A stretch of 64,000 nucleotides of DNA, from positions 118,526-182,525 of the forward strand of contig JABLXR010000001.1 of NCBI GenBank assembly GCA_013178015.1. Direction: 5' to 3'. Positions 49,447-58,123 of this stretch are shown here, one piece after another. The stretch is from Anaerolineae bacterium. GTDB lineage: Bacteria > Chloroflexota > Anaerolineae > DRVO01. The notes under the pieces are model-generated. The model was not told where the DNA came from. It saw only the letters and a list, made by a program, of their open reading frames with translations, and searched no databases. The position numbers and the translations under genes were made by a program. Within the stretch, counting starts at the first letter, position 1. Each line of letters opens with the position of its first letter.

Positions 49447-51329
49447 CCCAGGAGATCGCCAGTGAAGTAAGGTGCGAGGTCTGCGGGCATCCTCTTCCCG
49501 GGCCCGGAACCGAGTGCCCGAACTGCGGCAGCTACAGCGACGTATCGGCCATCCTGCCGGATACGGACAGGCGTCCGCCTGTCACGCCCGAGAGGCCCCG
49601 GCTGCGAAGCCGTCCCCTTCTGTATGGCGTCCTGATCGCCGCCGGACTGCTTCTCTTCCTGGCAGCCGCCGGGGCCTACGGGGTCTACAGCGGGCTCCAG
49701 GAGCGCGAACGGATCAAGCTGACCACCGTGGCTGAACATTACCATCGAGGGGTGGCCTCGCTGGAAGTGGGCGACTATGCCCTGGCCGTGGCCGAGTTCG
49801 AGTACGTAGAGCGCATCCGACCGGGCTACTTGGATACCGGCAGCCTGCTGGAACAATCCCGCAAGGCCATGCTCGCCCGGCCCACTCCCACCTCTCAGGC
49901 GCGGGAGGAGGTCGCCGCCAGCCTCCTTTCGCGAGCCCAGGACGAGATGGAGCAGGAAGCCTGGAGCAAGGCCATCGCCACCTTGCGGGAGGTGCAGAAC
50001 CTTGCTCCCGACTACAAGGCCGAACAGGTACAGACCTTCCTTTTCCAGAGCATGTACGGCGCCGGAGCGCAGGCTCTTGAGGCCGATGACGTGGCTGTCG
50101 CCCTAGAGTGGTTCAGACAGGCTCTGGAGCTGAACCCCGACAGTGTGGACGTCCGGCGGCAGGTAACGCTGGCCAGCCTCTATCTGCAGGCAGCCGATGC
50201 CTGGGGCCACGACTGGCCCACGGCGGTGGAGAGGCTCGCCCACCTCTACAGCTTGAGCCCCGCCTACGCAGACACGGAAGACCGCCTCGCCACGGCCTAC
50301 GTGCGCTACGGCGATCAGCTCTCATCGGAGGGCTCCTGGTGCCAGGCAGCGGAGCAGTACGCCCTGGCTTCCGACATCCGACGGAGCCCGACGGTGGATA
50401 CCAAGGCCTCTCTGGCCGAGCGCTACTGCCAGGAACCCCCGATCGTTATCACGCCGGGCGTCACCGGCACGCCGGGAGCCACCCCATCACCCACGTCGCC
50501 GGAGAGCGGTGCCCTCGCCTCGCTGCCCGGCCAGGGCAAACTGTACTTCACCCTCGTAGATCCGCAGACCGGAGTCACCGGCATCTATACCCTGGCGGCG
50601 GGGCCAGGGCAGCGCCCCGAGCTCCTGATCCCCAGCGGCGAGCAGCCCTCCGTCCGCGATGACGGATACCTAGCGTATCATAACCTGGCCCCAGACCGGC
50701 TCGGCGTCAGCATAGCCGCCCGGGATGGAACCTTCACCAGCACCGCCTCGTCTCACGCTGAAGACCAGTACCCGACTTGGGAGCCAGGCAATGGTCGCCT
50801 GGCCTTCGCCTCCACCCGCGAGAGCGACCGCAAGTGGCGGCTGTACGTATCGGAGTCCTGGTTCACCGGTGGGGACGCCACCAGCATTGGCTACGGCAAG
50901 TCGCCCGATTGGGGCCCCGACGGGACCCTGGTCTACCGGGGCTGCGATCCTACCGGCAACAATTGCGGCCTGTACCTTGGGCTGCCCGATGGCACCCCAC
51001 TCGGGAGACTCACGGACAACCCCAACGACGACATGCCCGTGTGGTCGCCCGACGGCACGCGAGTGGCATTCTCCGCCCCCCGGTCCGCCACCCACAGCAT
51101 CTGGGTGACTACCCGGGAAGGAAGGCAGCCCACCCGCATCACCGACGACCAGGGCCTGGACGCTGCCCCCGCGTGGTCTCCCGATGGCCGGTACCTCGCC
51201 TTCCTCTCCAACCGCGGCGGCGAATGGGGCATCTGGGTGGTCGAAGCAACCGGCGGCACGCCCCGCCAGGTTCTCAGCGTGGGCCAGGTCCCCGGGAGCT
51301 GGGACCTCTACCGAATGGACTGGCGATGA
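49443..51329 (+). CDS. Zinc ribbon-TM-TPR-beta-propeller protein
   Basis: A 628-residue membrane protein in four parts. A zinc ribbon (C11, C14, C26, C29: CEVCG...CPNCG) faces the cytoplasm. One membrane helix follows (about 60-83, LLYGVLIAAGLLLFLAAAGA). A TPR region spans about 93-330 (AVAEFEYVERIRPGYLD, AVALEWFRQALELNPDS). After a Thr-Pro linker, a TolB/PD40-like propeller (370-628) carries repeats VWSPDGTRVAFS and AWSPDGRYLAF. Likely an extracytoplasmic binding or sensor protein; unknown. TTG start at 49443 overlaps the HAD-like stop by 4 bp. Its tail reaches the palindrome at 51332. Confidence 0.82.
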   Translation: MTQEIASEVRCEVCGHPLPGPGTECPNCGSYSDVSAILPDTDRRPPVTPERPRLRSRPLLYGVLIAAGLLLFLAAAGAYGVYSGLQERERIKLTTVAEHYHRGVASLEVGDYALAVAEFEYVERIRPGYLDTGSLLEQSRKAMLARPTPTSQAREEVAASLLSRAQDEMEQEAWSKAIATLREVQNLAPDYKAEQVQTFLFQSMYGAGAQALEADDVAVALEWFRQALELNPDSVDVRRQVTLASLYLQAADAWGHDWPTAVERLAHLYSLSPAYADTEDRLATAYVRYGDQLSSEGSWCQAAEQYALASDIRRSPTVDTKASLAERYCQEPPIVITPGVTGTPGATPSPTSPESGALASLPGQGKLYFTLVDPQTGVTGIYTLAAGPGQRPELLIPSGEQPSVRDDGYLAYHNLAPDRLGVSIAARDGTFTSTASSHAEDQYPTWEPGNGRLAFASTRESDRKWRLYVSESWFTGGDATSIGYGKSPDWGPDGTLVYRGCDPTGNNCGLYLGLPDGTPLGRLTDNPNDDMPVWSPDGTRVAFSAPRSATHSIWVTTREGRQPTRITDDQGLDAAPAWSPDGRYLAFLSNRGGEWGIWVVEATGGTPRQVLSVGQVPGSWDLYRMDWR

Positions 51330-51331
51330 CT

Positions 51332-51436
51332 GATAGGTGATACGTGATACGTGATGCGTGATGCGTGATACGTGATGCGTGACCCGTACTGATCAAGATG
51401 CGTGTATCACGCATCACGCATCACGCATCACCTATC
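51332..51436. repeat. Palindrome of TGATRCGTGA words overlapping the 3' end of the Gfo/Idh gene
   Basis: The left arm (51332-51385) is reiterated GATACGTGATGCGTGA words, starting GATAGGTGATACGTGATACG. The right arm (about 51400-51436) is its complement, ending CACGCATCACCTATC. The arms form a long imperfect hairpin with a loop of about 15 nt. Its right arm supplies the last codons (Ile-Gly-Asp-Ala) and the TGA of the minus-strand Gfo/Idh gene. It shares its core word with the remnant at 25104-25198. Confidence 0.75.
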
Positions 51437-52410
51437 GCCGTCAAGGTGTCGAAGACGATTTTCAGGGACTTAATGTTATCTTGACACACCGTCTCCGGCC
51501 TCGGTCCACCGGCGAGCGCCTCCACGAACTGGTGCAGCAGGTGCGCCTGACCGGTCCGCTCCAGAGCAACGGGAGCGACGTATTCCCCGTCCGGGCTGCC
51601 CTGATACACCTTTACACGATCCTGCTCCAGCGTCACCACGCCCCCCTCGCAATCGAAGCGCCACTCACCGTTCCAGGGGGTCTCGGCGCCGTTTGAACAC
51701 CAGGAAGCATGATAGCCTACGAACACGTCCGCTCCTGTGCCACGCCCCTCAGCCTGAGCGAAGCGGAGCGACACGAGCGCCGACGCGTCGCCCTCGAACC
51801 AGCTCCACGATGGGTTGAAGCTGAACCCGCTGATCTCCACCGCCTCTAGACCCAACAGGAACCGCATCAGGTCGAAGTGGTGGATGCTCATGTCCACGAT
51901 GAGGGGGAAGGGCATCCGCTCCCGGAAGCCCCCGAAGTGTGGACCCCGGAAGAACTGCACCGAGACCGCCCCCACCTCTCCTAGCCTCGACGAATCCAGG
52001 ACGCTCTTGAGCGTCTGGATCGGGGCGCTATAGCGGTAGTTCTGGGCCACCATGTGCAGCACGCCCGTCTCGTCGGCCACGCGCACTATCTCCCGGGCCG
52101 CCTCCATGCTGTCGGCCAAGGGCTTCTCGGAGAGGACCGGCAGCCCCGCCCGCAGCGCCTGAACCGAGTGCTCCCGGTGGAACTGCGGCGGCGTCACCAC
52201 CACCACCCCGTCCGCCTTCACCGCCTCGATCGCTTCCGGCAAGGACCGGAAGACCAAGGCCGGATCGAGCCCGAACTGCTGGCACTGACTGCGAGCGATG
52301 TCGTCGTTGATCTCGACGAACGCCGCGTGCTCCGCTTCGTCGGACTCCCGTATGGCGCGCAGCCAGGCGCCGCCCATGCCCCCCATCCCTATCTGGATCA
52401 GCCTAGTCAT
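51421..52410 (-). CDS. Gfo/Idh/MocA family oxidoreductase
   Basis: A 329-residue NAD(P)-dependent oxidoreductase: Rossmann LIQIGMGGMGGAWLRAI, VVVVTPPQFHREHSVQALRAG and the catalytic EKP motif in VLSEKPLADS. The C-terminal domain has FPLIVDMSIHHFDLMRFLLG, with the usual D-x3-H-x2-D pattern. Substrate probably a sugar or polyol; unknown. ATG at 52410 is chosen (the frame is open upstream to 52479 but that overlaps the mazG side). The last four residues and the stop come from the palindrome at 51332-51436. Follows mazG on the same strand by 25 bp. Confidence 0.85.
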   Translation of the reverse strand: MTRLIQIGMGGMGGAWLRAIRESDEAEHAAFVEINDDIARSQCQQFGLDPALVFRSLPEAIEAVKADGVVVVTPPQFHREHSVQALRAGLPVLSEKPLADSMEAAREIVRVADETGVLHMVAQNYRYSAPIQTLKSVLDSSRLGEVGAVSVQFFRGPHFGGFRERMPFPLIVDMSIHHFDLMRFLLGLEAVEISGFSFNPSWSWFEGDASALVSLRFAQAEGRGTGADVFVGYHASWCSNGAETPWNGEWRFDCEGGVVTLEQDRVKVYQGSPDGEYVAPVALERTGQAHLLHQFVEALAGGPRPETVCQDNIKSLKIVFDTLTAIGDA

Positions 52411-52435
52411 GCCTCGGCCCTCGTCACTATGTTGC

Positions 52436-53893
52436 TCAGCCCTGGGCCTCCCTGCCCCGCTCCTCACGCTTGGCCTCATCCCACAGGCGATCCTGCTCCT
52501 CCAGGCTTAGCCTGGCCAACTCCAACCCGCGCTCGGCTGCCAACTCCTGCATTCGTTCGAAGCGTCGCCGGAAGCGAGCGTTCGCCTGCCGTAGCGCCGT
52601 CTCCGCATCCACTGTCAGGTGCCGGGCCAGGTTCACTAGGGTGAACAGCAGATCCCCGAACTCCGCTTCCCGCTCCTCCGGCAGGGCGCGGCGCAACTCG
52701 GCGATCTCCTCTCCCACCTTGTTCCAGACTCCTTCCGCCTGGCGCCAGTCGAACCCCACCCGAGCCACTCGCTTCTGGTAGGCATTGGCCTGGGCCAGGG
52801 CCGGCAGCCCGGACGGCACTCCGGCCAGCAGTGAACGTGAGTCCTCCTCACCGCGTTCGGAGCGCTTGATCTCCTCCCAGTGGCGCAACACCTCCTCCGA
52901 GTCGCTCACTGTAGTGTCTCCGAACACGTGAGGATGGCGACGCCGGATCTTCTCATCTATGGCCGCCACTACATCGTAGATGGTGAAGAAGCCCTCCTCC
53001 GTGGCAATCTGGGCGTGCATGCATATCTGCATGAGCAAGTCGCCCAGCTCAACGCGGAGCTGCTGCGGGTCCTGGCTGTCCAGGGCCTCCAAGACCTCGT
53101 AGGCTTCCTCCAACAGCGTCTCCCGTAGAGACTGGTGAGTCTGCTCCCGGTCCCATGGGCAGCCGCTCGGCGAGCGCAACCGCGCCACTGTGTCCTGGAA
53201 GCTCTCCAGGCTGGCGGGGGAAGCCCTCGGAGGCACATACAGCGAGGTGAGATGGTCTATGTCGGGCTGACGGTCCAGCTCCTCCAGGGGAAGACGGCGC
53301 ACTACCTGCTCGGCGGTTCCGGCGGCCCGCACCAGAACCACCTCGTGATCCGGCGGGTAGGCGTTGAGCAGGGTCAGCTTGACCTCGGAAGCGATGCTGC
53401 GGTCGTAGAGCTGGCCCAGGATGGCCGGCCCATCCACCCTCAGGGGCGGGTGCCAGAGCTGAGCCACCTCGGTGGCGTCCACTACCTGCAGGTCGAGGCC
53501 ATCTAGACCCAGCGCCACCAGGATGGCGGACAGGAAGGATTCGCTGGGCACGATCTCCACTCGGATGCCTTCCCGGCGCGCCAGCGCCAGGATGCGCTGC
53601 ACCGTAGCCTCGCCCACCAGCGGGTGCCCGGGAACAGCGTACACCACCTGCCCCTCTCCCCGGCCCAGCTCTACCACCTGGCCGGCGATCTCCTCGTAGA
53701 CCTGCTCGAAGGCCTCGTGGCTCTCGTAGACGACGTCGAAGGAGCGCACCTGGATCTCAGGGGGCAACTGCCGCACGGTCGGGTGTCGAGCCGTGCGCAC
53801 GAGCACCGTCGTCGCCGATTCCAGTACCCGCCAGGCACCGAGGCTCATCTGCTCCAACGGCCCCGGTCCCAGACCAACGATAGTAATAGGCAT
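52436..53893 (-). CDS. mazG: MazG nucleotide pyrophosphohydrolase fused to tetrapyrrole methylase domain
   Basis: A 485-residue two-domain protein like YabN of Bacillus. Residues 1-215 form a tetrapyrrole (corrin/porphyrin) methylase fold (ITIVGLGPGPLEQMSLGA, VVYAVPGHPLVGEAT). Residues 225-480 form a tandem MazG: CPWDREQTHQSLRETLLEEAYEVLEAL and ELGDLLMQICMHAQ in the first half, then EIAELRRALPEEREAEFGDLLFTLVNLARHL in the second. MazG hydrolyses NTPs, clearing aberrant nucleotides. The role of the methylase domain is unknown. ATG at 53893 has GAGGAG 6 nt upstream. Confidence 0.93.
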   Translation of the reverse strand: MPITIVGLGPGPLEQMSLGAWRVLESATTVLVRTARHPTVRQLPPEIQVRSFDVVYESHEAFEQVYEEIAGQVVELGRGEGQVVYAVPGHPLVGEATVQRILALARREGIRVEIVPSESFLSAILVALGLDGLDLQVVDATEVAQLWHPPLRVDGPAILGQLYDRSIASEVKLTLLNAYPPDHEVVLVRAAGTAEQVVRRLPLEELDRQPDIDHLTSLYVPPRASPASLESFQDTVARLRSPSGCPWDREQTHQSLRETLLEEAYEVLEALDSQDPQQLRVELGDLLMQICMHAQIATEEGFFTIYDVVAAIDEKIRRRHPHVFGDTTVSDSEEVLRHWEEIKRSERGEEDSRSLLAGVPSGLPALAQANAYQKRVARVGFDWRQAEGVWNKVGEEIAELRRALPEEREAEFGDLLFTLVNLARHLTVDAETALRQANARFRRRFERMQELAAERGLELARLSLEEQDRLWDEAKREERGREAQG

Positions 53894-53915
53894 CACTTAC
53901 TCCTCAAGACAGAGG

Positions 53916-53937
53916 GGGAGCAGCCCGGGCTGCTCCC
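53916..53937 (-). terminator. Perfect 22-bp palindrome after dhaL
   Basis: GGGAGCAGCCCGGGCTGCTCCC is a self-complementary 22-mer, 31 nt beyond the dhaL stop on the minus strand and followed on that strand by CCTCTGTCTTG. Likely terminator for dhaKL; it also lies 23 nt upstream of the mazG start, so it could instead be an operator. Confidence 0.5.
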
Positions 53938-53968
53938 GCCAGACCGCTCTTCACGACAACTTACCCTG

Positions 53969-54604
53969 CTACTGAAGCGCCTCGGCCAGGGACTGGAGCA
54001 TGATGGCCACGGCCGTAGCACCGGGGTCTTGCACCTCGGCCGCCCGCGGCCCCAGCCACGACGCCCGCCCGAACTTCGGGGTCTTGCCGGCGGTGGCTTC
54101 GGCGCCGCGCATGGCCGCCTGTGCCGCCGCATCGAGTGCCTCGCTCAGAGGCTTCCCCGCTGCCTGCGTCTCCTTGAGCGCCGCGATCGCCGGGTCGAGA
54201 GCATCCAGCATGGTCTTGTCGCCCACGTCTGCCTTGCCCCGCTCCTTCACCCCGGCGAACGCCGCTTCCGCCGCCTTGATGACGTCCGGCAAGCGTGCCT
54301 CGGTCATGCCTCTCAACTCCCTCCCGGCCCGCATGAGCGCCGTCGCCAGCAGCACGCCGAAGGTGGACGCCGCGGCGCGGTTGAAGGTCATGCCAGCCTG
54401 CGCCAGCAAGCTACCCAGGTCGCCCTGCCCCAGGCCGGGGAGAGCCTCCCGCACCGCTCCCCAGCCCACCGTCATGGTCACACCCAGGTCGCCATCGCCG
54501 GCGGCCGCATCCAGCTGTCGCAGCCGCTCGGCACTGGCGGCGGCTTCGGCGCCCACCTTGTCCAGCGCCGCGCGCATCTCCTCGACAGTCACCGAGTCCT
54601 TCAT
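53969..54604 (-). CDS. dhaL: Dihydroxyacetone kinase subunit DhaL
   Basis: DhaL holds the nucleotide that phosphorylates the substrate bound to DhaK. At 211 residues, all helical. The Mg-ADP site LDAAAGDGDLGVTMTVG is intact (D32, D37, D39), as is the AASTFGVLLATAL loop. ATG at 54604 overlaps the dhaK stop (ATGA). No dhaM (PTS phosphoryl donor) is seen, so whether this pair uses PEP-PTS or ATP directly is open. Confidence 0.9.
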   Translation of the reverse strand: MKDSVTVEEMRAALDKVGAEAAASAERLRQLDAAAGDGDLGVTMTVGWGAVREALPGLGQGDLGSLLAQAGMTFNRAAASTFGVLLATALMRAGRELRGMTEARLPDVIKAAEAAFAGVKERGKADVGDKTMLDALDPAIAALKETQAAGKPLSEALDAAAQAAMRGAEATAGKTPKFGRASWLGPRAAEVQDPGATAVAIMLQSLAEALQ

Positions 54605-55614
54605 GGCGTCATCCGCTGCTGCAGCAGGAAGGGCGAGAAAGCCGGCGCGTCCAACCACCGCTTCAGGTCATCGTCCAGCCTGAGAAGACTAATAGAGGCT
54701 CCCGCCATCTCCAGCGAAGTGGCGTACTCGCCCACCAGGGCCTTGTGAATCTTCAGGCCATGGTCGCTCAGCAATTGGTGAGCCTTACGGTAGAGGACGA
54801 AGAGCTCCTCCGGCGGCGTCGCCCCCAGGCCATTCACCAGCACAGCCACCTCATCCCCACTGCGGAAAGGCAAGTCGGCCACCACCCTCTCCACAATGGC
54901 GGTCGCGATTTCGTCCGCCGGCCTGAGCTTCCCCCGCTCCAGCCCCGGCTCGCCATGGATGCCCATGCCCAGCTCCATCTCGTCCTCGCCGATCTCGAAG
55001 GTGGGCTTGCCCGCCGCTGGCACGGTGCACGGCGACAGAGCCACGCCCATGCTGCGGGTCAGATCCGCTGCTCGCTGAGCCGCCTCCGCCACCCCATCCA
55101 GGTCCTTGCCCTCGGCGGCGCAGGCCCCCGCGATCTTGTAGGCGAAGTAGAGCCCTGCCACCGCGCGGCGGCGCTCGGCCTGCTCGGGCGGGGCTGAGAC
55201 CACGTCGTCGTGAGCCAGCACGGTCTTGACCGTGATGCCTTCCATGTCGGCCATCTCCGCCGCCATGTCGAAGTTCATCACGTCTCCGCCGTAGTTGCCG
55301 TACAGATAGAGCACACCTTCGCCACCATCCACCGCCTTGGTCGCCGCCAGCATCGCCTCAGGCGGCGGCGAGGAGAAGACGTTGCCGATCGCCACCCCAT
55401 CGCATAGACCCGGCCCCACGTAGCCTAGAAACACCGGGATGTGGCCCGAACCACCGCCTGTGGTTATGCCCACCTTTCCCCTGACCGGGGCATCGGCGCG
55501 CACCAGCGCCCTGCGCTCCCCCTCGACCTGCTTGAGATGCCAAGGGTAGGCCAGGAGGATGCCCTCGAGCAGTTCGTCCACGAACTGGAAGGGGTCGTTT
55601 ATGATCTTCTTCAC
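54601..55614 (-). CDS. dhaK: Dihydroxyacetone kinase subunit DhaK
   Basis: DhaK covalently binds dihydroxyacetone, or a related ketose, through a histidine hemiaminal. The 337 residues show GKVGITTGGGSGHIPVFLGYVG, YGNYGGDVMNFDMAAEMA and the substrate His in MGIHGEPG (about H218, same place as in E. coli DhaK). GTG at 55614 has GAGGAGG 6 nt upstream; the open frame to 55707 is not DhaK-like. Together with dhaL it forms a two-gene operon. Members can also act on tetruloses (erythrulose), so substrate is not certain. Confidence 0.92.
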   Translation of the reverse strand: MKKIINDPFQFVDELLEGILLAYPWHLKQVEGERRALVRADAPVRGKVGITTGGGSGHIPVFLGYVGPGLCDGVAIGNVFSSPPPEAMLAATKAVDGGEGVLYLYGNYGGDVMNFDMAAEMADMEGITVKTVLAHDDVVSAPPEQAERRRAVAGLYFAYKIAGACAAEGKDLDGVAEAAQRAADLTRSMGVALSPCTVPAAGKPTFEIGEDEMELGMGIHGEPGLERGKLRPADEIATAIVERVVADLPFRSGDEVAVLVNGLGATPPEELFVLYRKAHQLLSDHGLKIHKALVGEYATSLEMAGASISLLRLDDDLKRWLDAPAFSPFLLQQRMTP

Positions 55615-55820
55615 CGCAGCCTCCTCGTGTGCCGGGCAGTTGCCTCTGGATTCCGCCCGAGTATACGGAACTGACCTGTTCCCATCAAGGTCCCGTTTCC
55701 ATGGCACTGTGGCAACGCCGACATGGCGCCGACCACCCCCCGCTGATTCCTCGAAGCCTGGCTTTCCCTATCGGCCTTGGCGCACGTAGTATCAAGGTCA
55801 CCAGAACGGGGGACGAGCAC

Positions 55821-58118
55821 ATGGGAGATCAGCGACCGTCGTCGCCGTATCAGCGCCGTCGTCGTTCCACTCTTCTCCTCTCAGCCCTGGCGGTAGCTGT
55901 GGCGCTGGTGACGGCCGCCTCCCAGGACCGTCTCCTGGCCGATGACGCCTACATCACCTTCCGCTACGCTCGGAACCTGGCCTCAGGCCACGGACTGGTG
56001 TACAACCCCGGTGAGCTCGTCCTCGGTACCAGCACGCCGCTGTTCGCCTTCCTGCTGGCCGCGGGCCACCGGCTAGGTCTGAATCTTGCCGATCTGGCAG
56101 TGTGGCTCGGGGCCCTCTCCTGGGCGGGCGTCGTGGCAGTGCTAGGTTGGTCATACCGCGACCGTCCTGCCTGGGTGGCACCTCCCCTCCTGGTGCTGGC
56201 CGCCAGCGCCACCTTCGTGGAGAACCTGGGCATGGAATCGGCTCTCTATGCCCTCTTGTGCCTCGTTGCCTTGCGGCTGGTCGGCTGCGGCCACACTCGA
56301 GCAGCGGCCGGCCTGGCGGCCATCGCGGCGGTCACCCGGCTGGACGGGGGCCTGGCAGTGGTGGCGGTCCTGGCCGCCGCCGCGCTGCGGGAACGCCGCC
56401 TGCCCTGGCCAGAAGCGGCTCTCGTCGGCCTCATCGCGGCACCCTGGTACCTGTACGCCTGGCTGACCTTCGGTTCCCCCTTGCCCAACTCCCTTCCCGC
56501 CAAGGCGGGCCTGGCTCACCGCGCCGGCTTCGGCGGGGGCGACTTCGTCCACGGTGGCCTGACTCTGGCCGGGGCTCGACTGGGACAGTGGCCGGTTCTG
56601 GCCGCCTACCTGGGCGCAGCCGGCATCGGGCTCTGGGTGACGGCACGGGGACCTGCCTCCGGCTCAGCACCGTGGCGGCCCTACGTGCTGTGGGGCGGCC
56701 TGTACGTGCTCGCCTACCAGCTCACCGGCATGCCCCACTTCGGCTGGTACTACGTGCCTCTGGTGCCGCTGATCGCGGTGTTGGCGATCGAGGGCCTGCA
56801 GGCTATCGGCGATCGCCCCACCCAGCTGCGTAAGGCAGCGGTGGCAATCGTAGTCGCGGCTGCGGTGGTGGCCGCCGGCCAAATGCTGTCTCACTCCTTG
56901 CGCATGGCGAAGCTCAGTCCCGCCCGCGCGCTCGCCTATCGCGACGTCGGCGAATGGCTGGCGTCCAATGCCCGGCCCGGCGATTGCGTAGCCCTGCTGG
57001 AGATCGGCGTGGTGGGGTACTACTCCGGCCTGGAAGTGGTGGACACCATGGGTCTCGCCTCTCCATTCCTGGCCGAGCGCTTGGTGGACTGGGGGCAGAG
57101 CCTGGTGTTGGCAGTGAACTACTACTGGCCGGAATATCTTCTAGCCCTGGACGCCACCGCCTGGGAAGCGGTGGAGAGAGAGCTCTGGTTCGCCCTCGCC
57201 TACCGGCCGGCGGCCGAGTTCGACTACTCAGCCCAGGGAGATCCGGCCGCCCGCATGAGGCTCTATCGGCGCCTGCCCAGTTACCCTCCCAGAGCCCACA
57301 CGACTTGGCCGGTCGAGGCTTCCCTCCGCCCAGAGGTGCAGCTGGAACGGGCCGGCCTGCGTGGCCTTCCCGCTCTCACGCCCGGTACCACGGCATCCTT
57401 GCTCCTCACCTGGAAGTGCCTCGCACAGCTGGATGAGGACCTCACGGTGAGCGTGAGCCTGCGCGTCCCCGACGGCCAGGAGGCGATCGTGGCTCCAGAG
57501 AGGCCCCCACTGCGGGGAGGGCTCCCCACCCGACTGTGGCGTCCCGGAGAGGTGATCACCGAGGCCATCCCCCTCGTCCTCCCCACCGACCTGCCTCCGG
57601 GTCCGGCCCAGCTGGTAGTGGCGCTGGGGGGATCGGCCGTGGTTGCCGCCGAGGTCACCATCTCGCCGGCGGCGCCGGAGCTGCTCGCCCTACTGGAACA
57701 CCCGGAGCCCGTCGCCTTCGGCGATGAGGCACCGTCGGTGCTAGGCTGGACCGTCCACTCGGGAGACTACCAGCCCGGGGGAGCGCTAGACGTTACCCTG
57801 GGTTGGAGGGTTCCAAACCGCCCGCCGCTGAACCTGTCGCTCTTCCTCCACCTGGTCGACGCCCAGGAGCACCCCCTGGCCCAGTGGGACGGCCCCCCTC
57901 TGGGCGCCCGGGACTCCGCTTCGCCTTCCCTGGAGGCAGTGGCCGAGACTTACTCGCTGGACCTACCGCCCGACCTGCCCCCGGGGGACTACCGCTTGCT
58001 CATGGGCCTGTACAACTGGCGCACCGGCGAACGCCTCCCGCTGCAGTCGGCGCGTACGCTGCCCTCCGGCGCAGTGCTCCTGGACACAGTCACGATCGGC
58101 GGCCCCGAGGGAGCGTGA
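55821..58118 (+). CDS. GT-C membrane glycosyltransferase-like protein with C-terminal beta domain
   Basis: A 765-residue membrane protein. The first extracytoplasmic loop LADDAYITFRYARNLASGHGLVYNPGE (40-66) is the acidic, donor-binding loop typical of a group of GT-C proteins. About ten membrane helices follow to residue 430. Residues 430-560 are soluble and 570-765 are beta-rich and Pro-rich (SLRVPDGQEAIVAPERPP, LSLFLHLVDAQEHPLAQWDGPP), probably a carbohydrate-binding-like domain outside the cell. I chose ATG at 55821 although no strong ribosome site precedes it; the upstream open frame (to 55629) overlaps the dhaK leader. Converges with menG, 5 bp apart. Confidence 0.78.
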   Translation: MGDQRPSSPYQRRRRSTLLLSALAVAVALVTAASQDRLLADDAYITFRYARNLASGHGLVYNPGELVLGTSTPLFAFLLAAGHRLGLNLADLAVWLGALSWAGVVAVLGWSYRDRPAWVAPPLLVLAASATFVENLGMESALYALLCLVALRLVGCGHTRAAAGLAAIAAVTRLDGGLAVVAVLAAAALRERRLPWPEAALVGLIAAPWYLYAWLTFGSPLPNSLPAKAGLAHRAGFGGGDFVHGGLTLAGARLGQWPVLAAYLGAAGIGLWVTARGPASGSAPWRPYVLWGGLYVLAYQLTGMPHFGWYYVPLVPLIAVLAIEGLQAIGDRPTQLRKAAVAIVVAAAVVAAGQMLSHSLRMAKLSPARALAYRDVGEWLASNARPGDCVALLEIGVVGYYSGLEVVDTMGLASPFLAERLVDWGQSLVLAVNYYWPEYLLALDATAWEAVERELWFALAYRPAAEFDYSAQGDPAARMRLYRRLPSYPPRAHTTWPVEASLRPEVQLERAGLRGLPALTPGTTASLLLTWKCLAQLDEDLTVSVSLRVPDGQEAIVAPERPPLRGGLPTRLWRPGEVITEAIPLVLPTDLPPGPAQLVVALGGSAVVAAEVTISPAAPELLALLEHPEPVAFGDEAPSVLGWTVHSGDYQPGGALDVTLGWRVPNRPPLNLSLFLHLVDAQEHPLAQWDGPPLGARDSASPSLEAVAETYSLDLPPDLPPGDYRLLMGLYNWRTGERLPLQSARTLPSGAVLLDTVTIGGPEGA

Positions 58119-58123
58119 CCGGT

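Noticed and set aside
51332..51436. Possible CRISPR-like array (repeated TGATRCGTGA words)
   Set aside because: The words are about 8-10 nt with no unique spacers of constant length, and they pair with an inverted arm. It is a palindrome, not a CRISPR array, and no cas genes are present.
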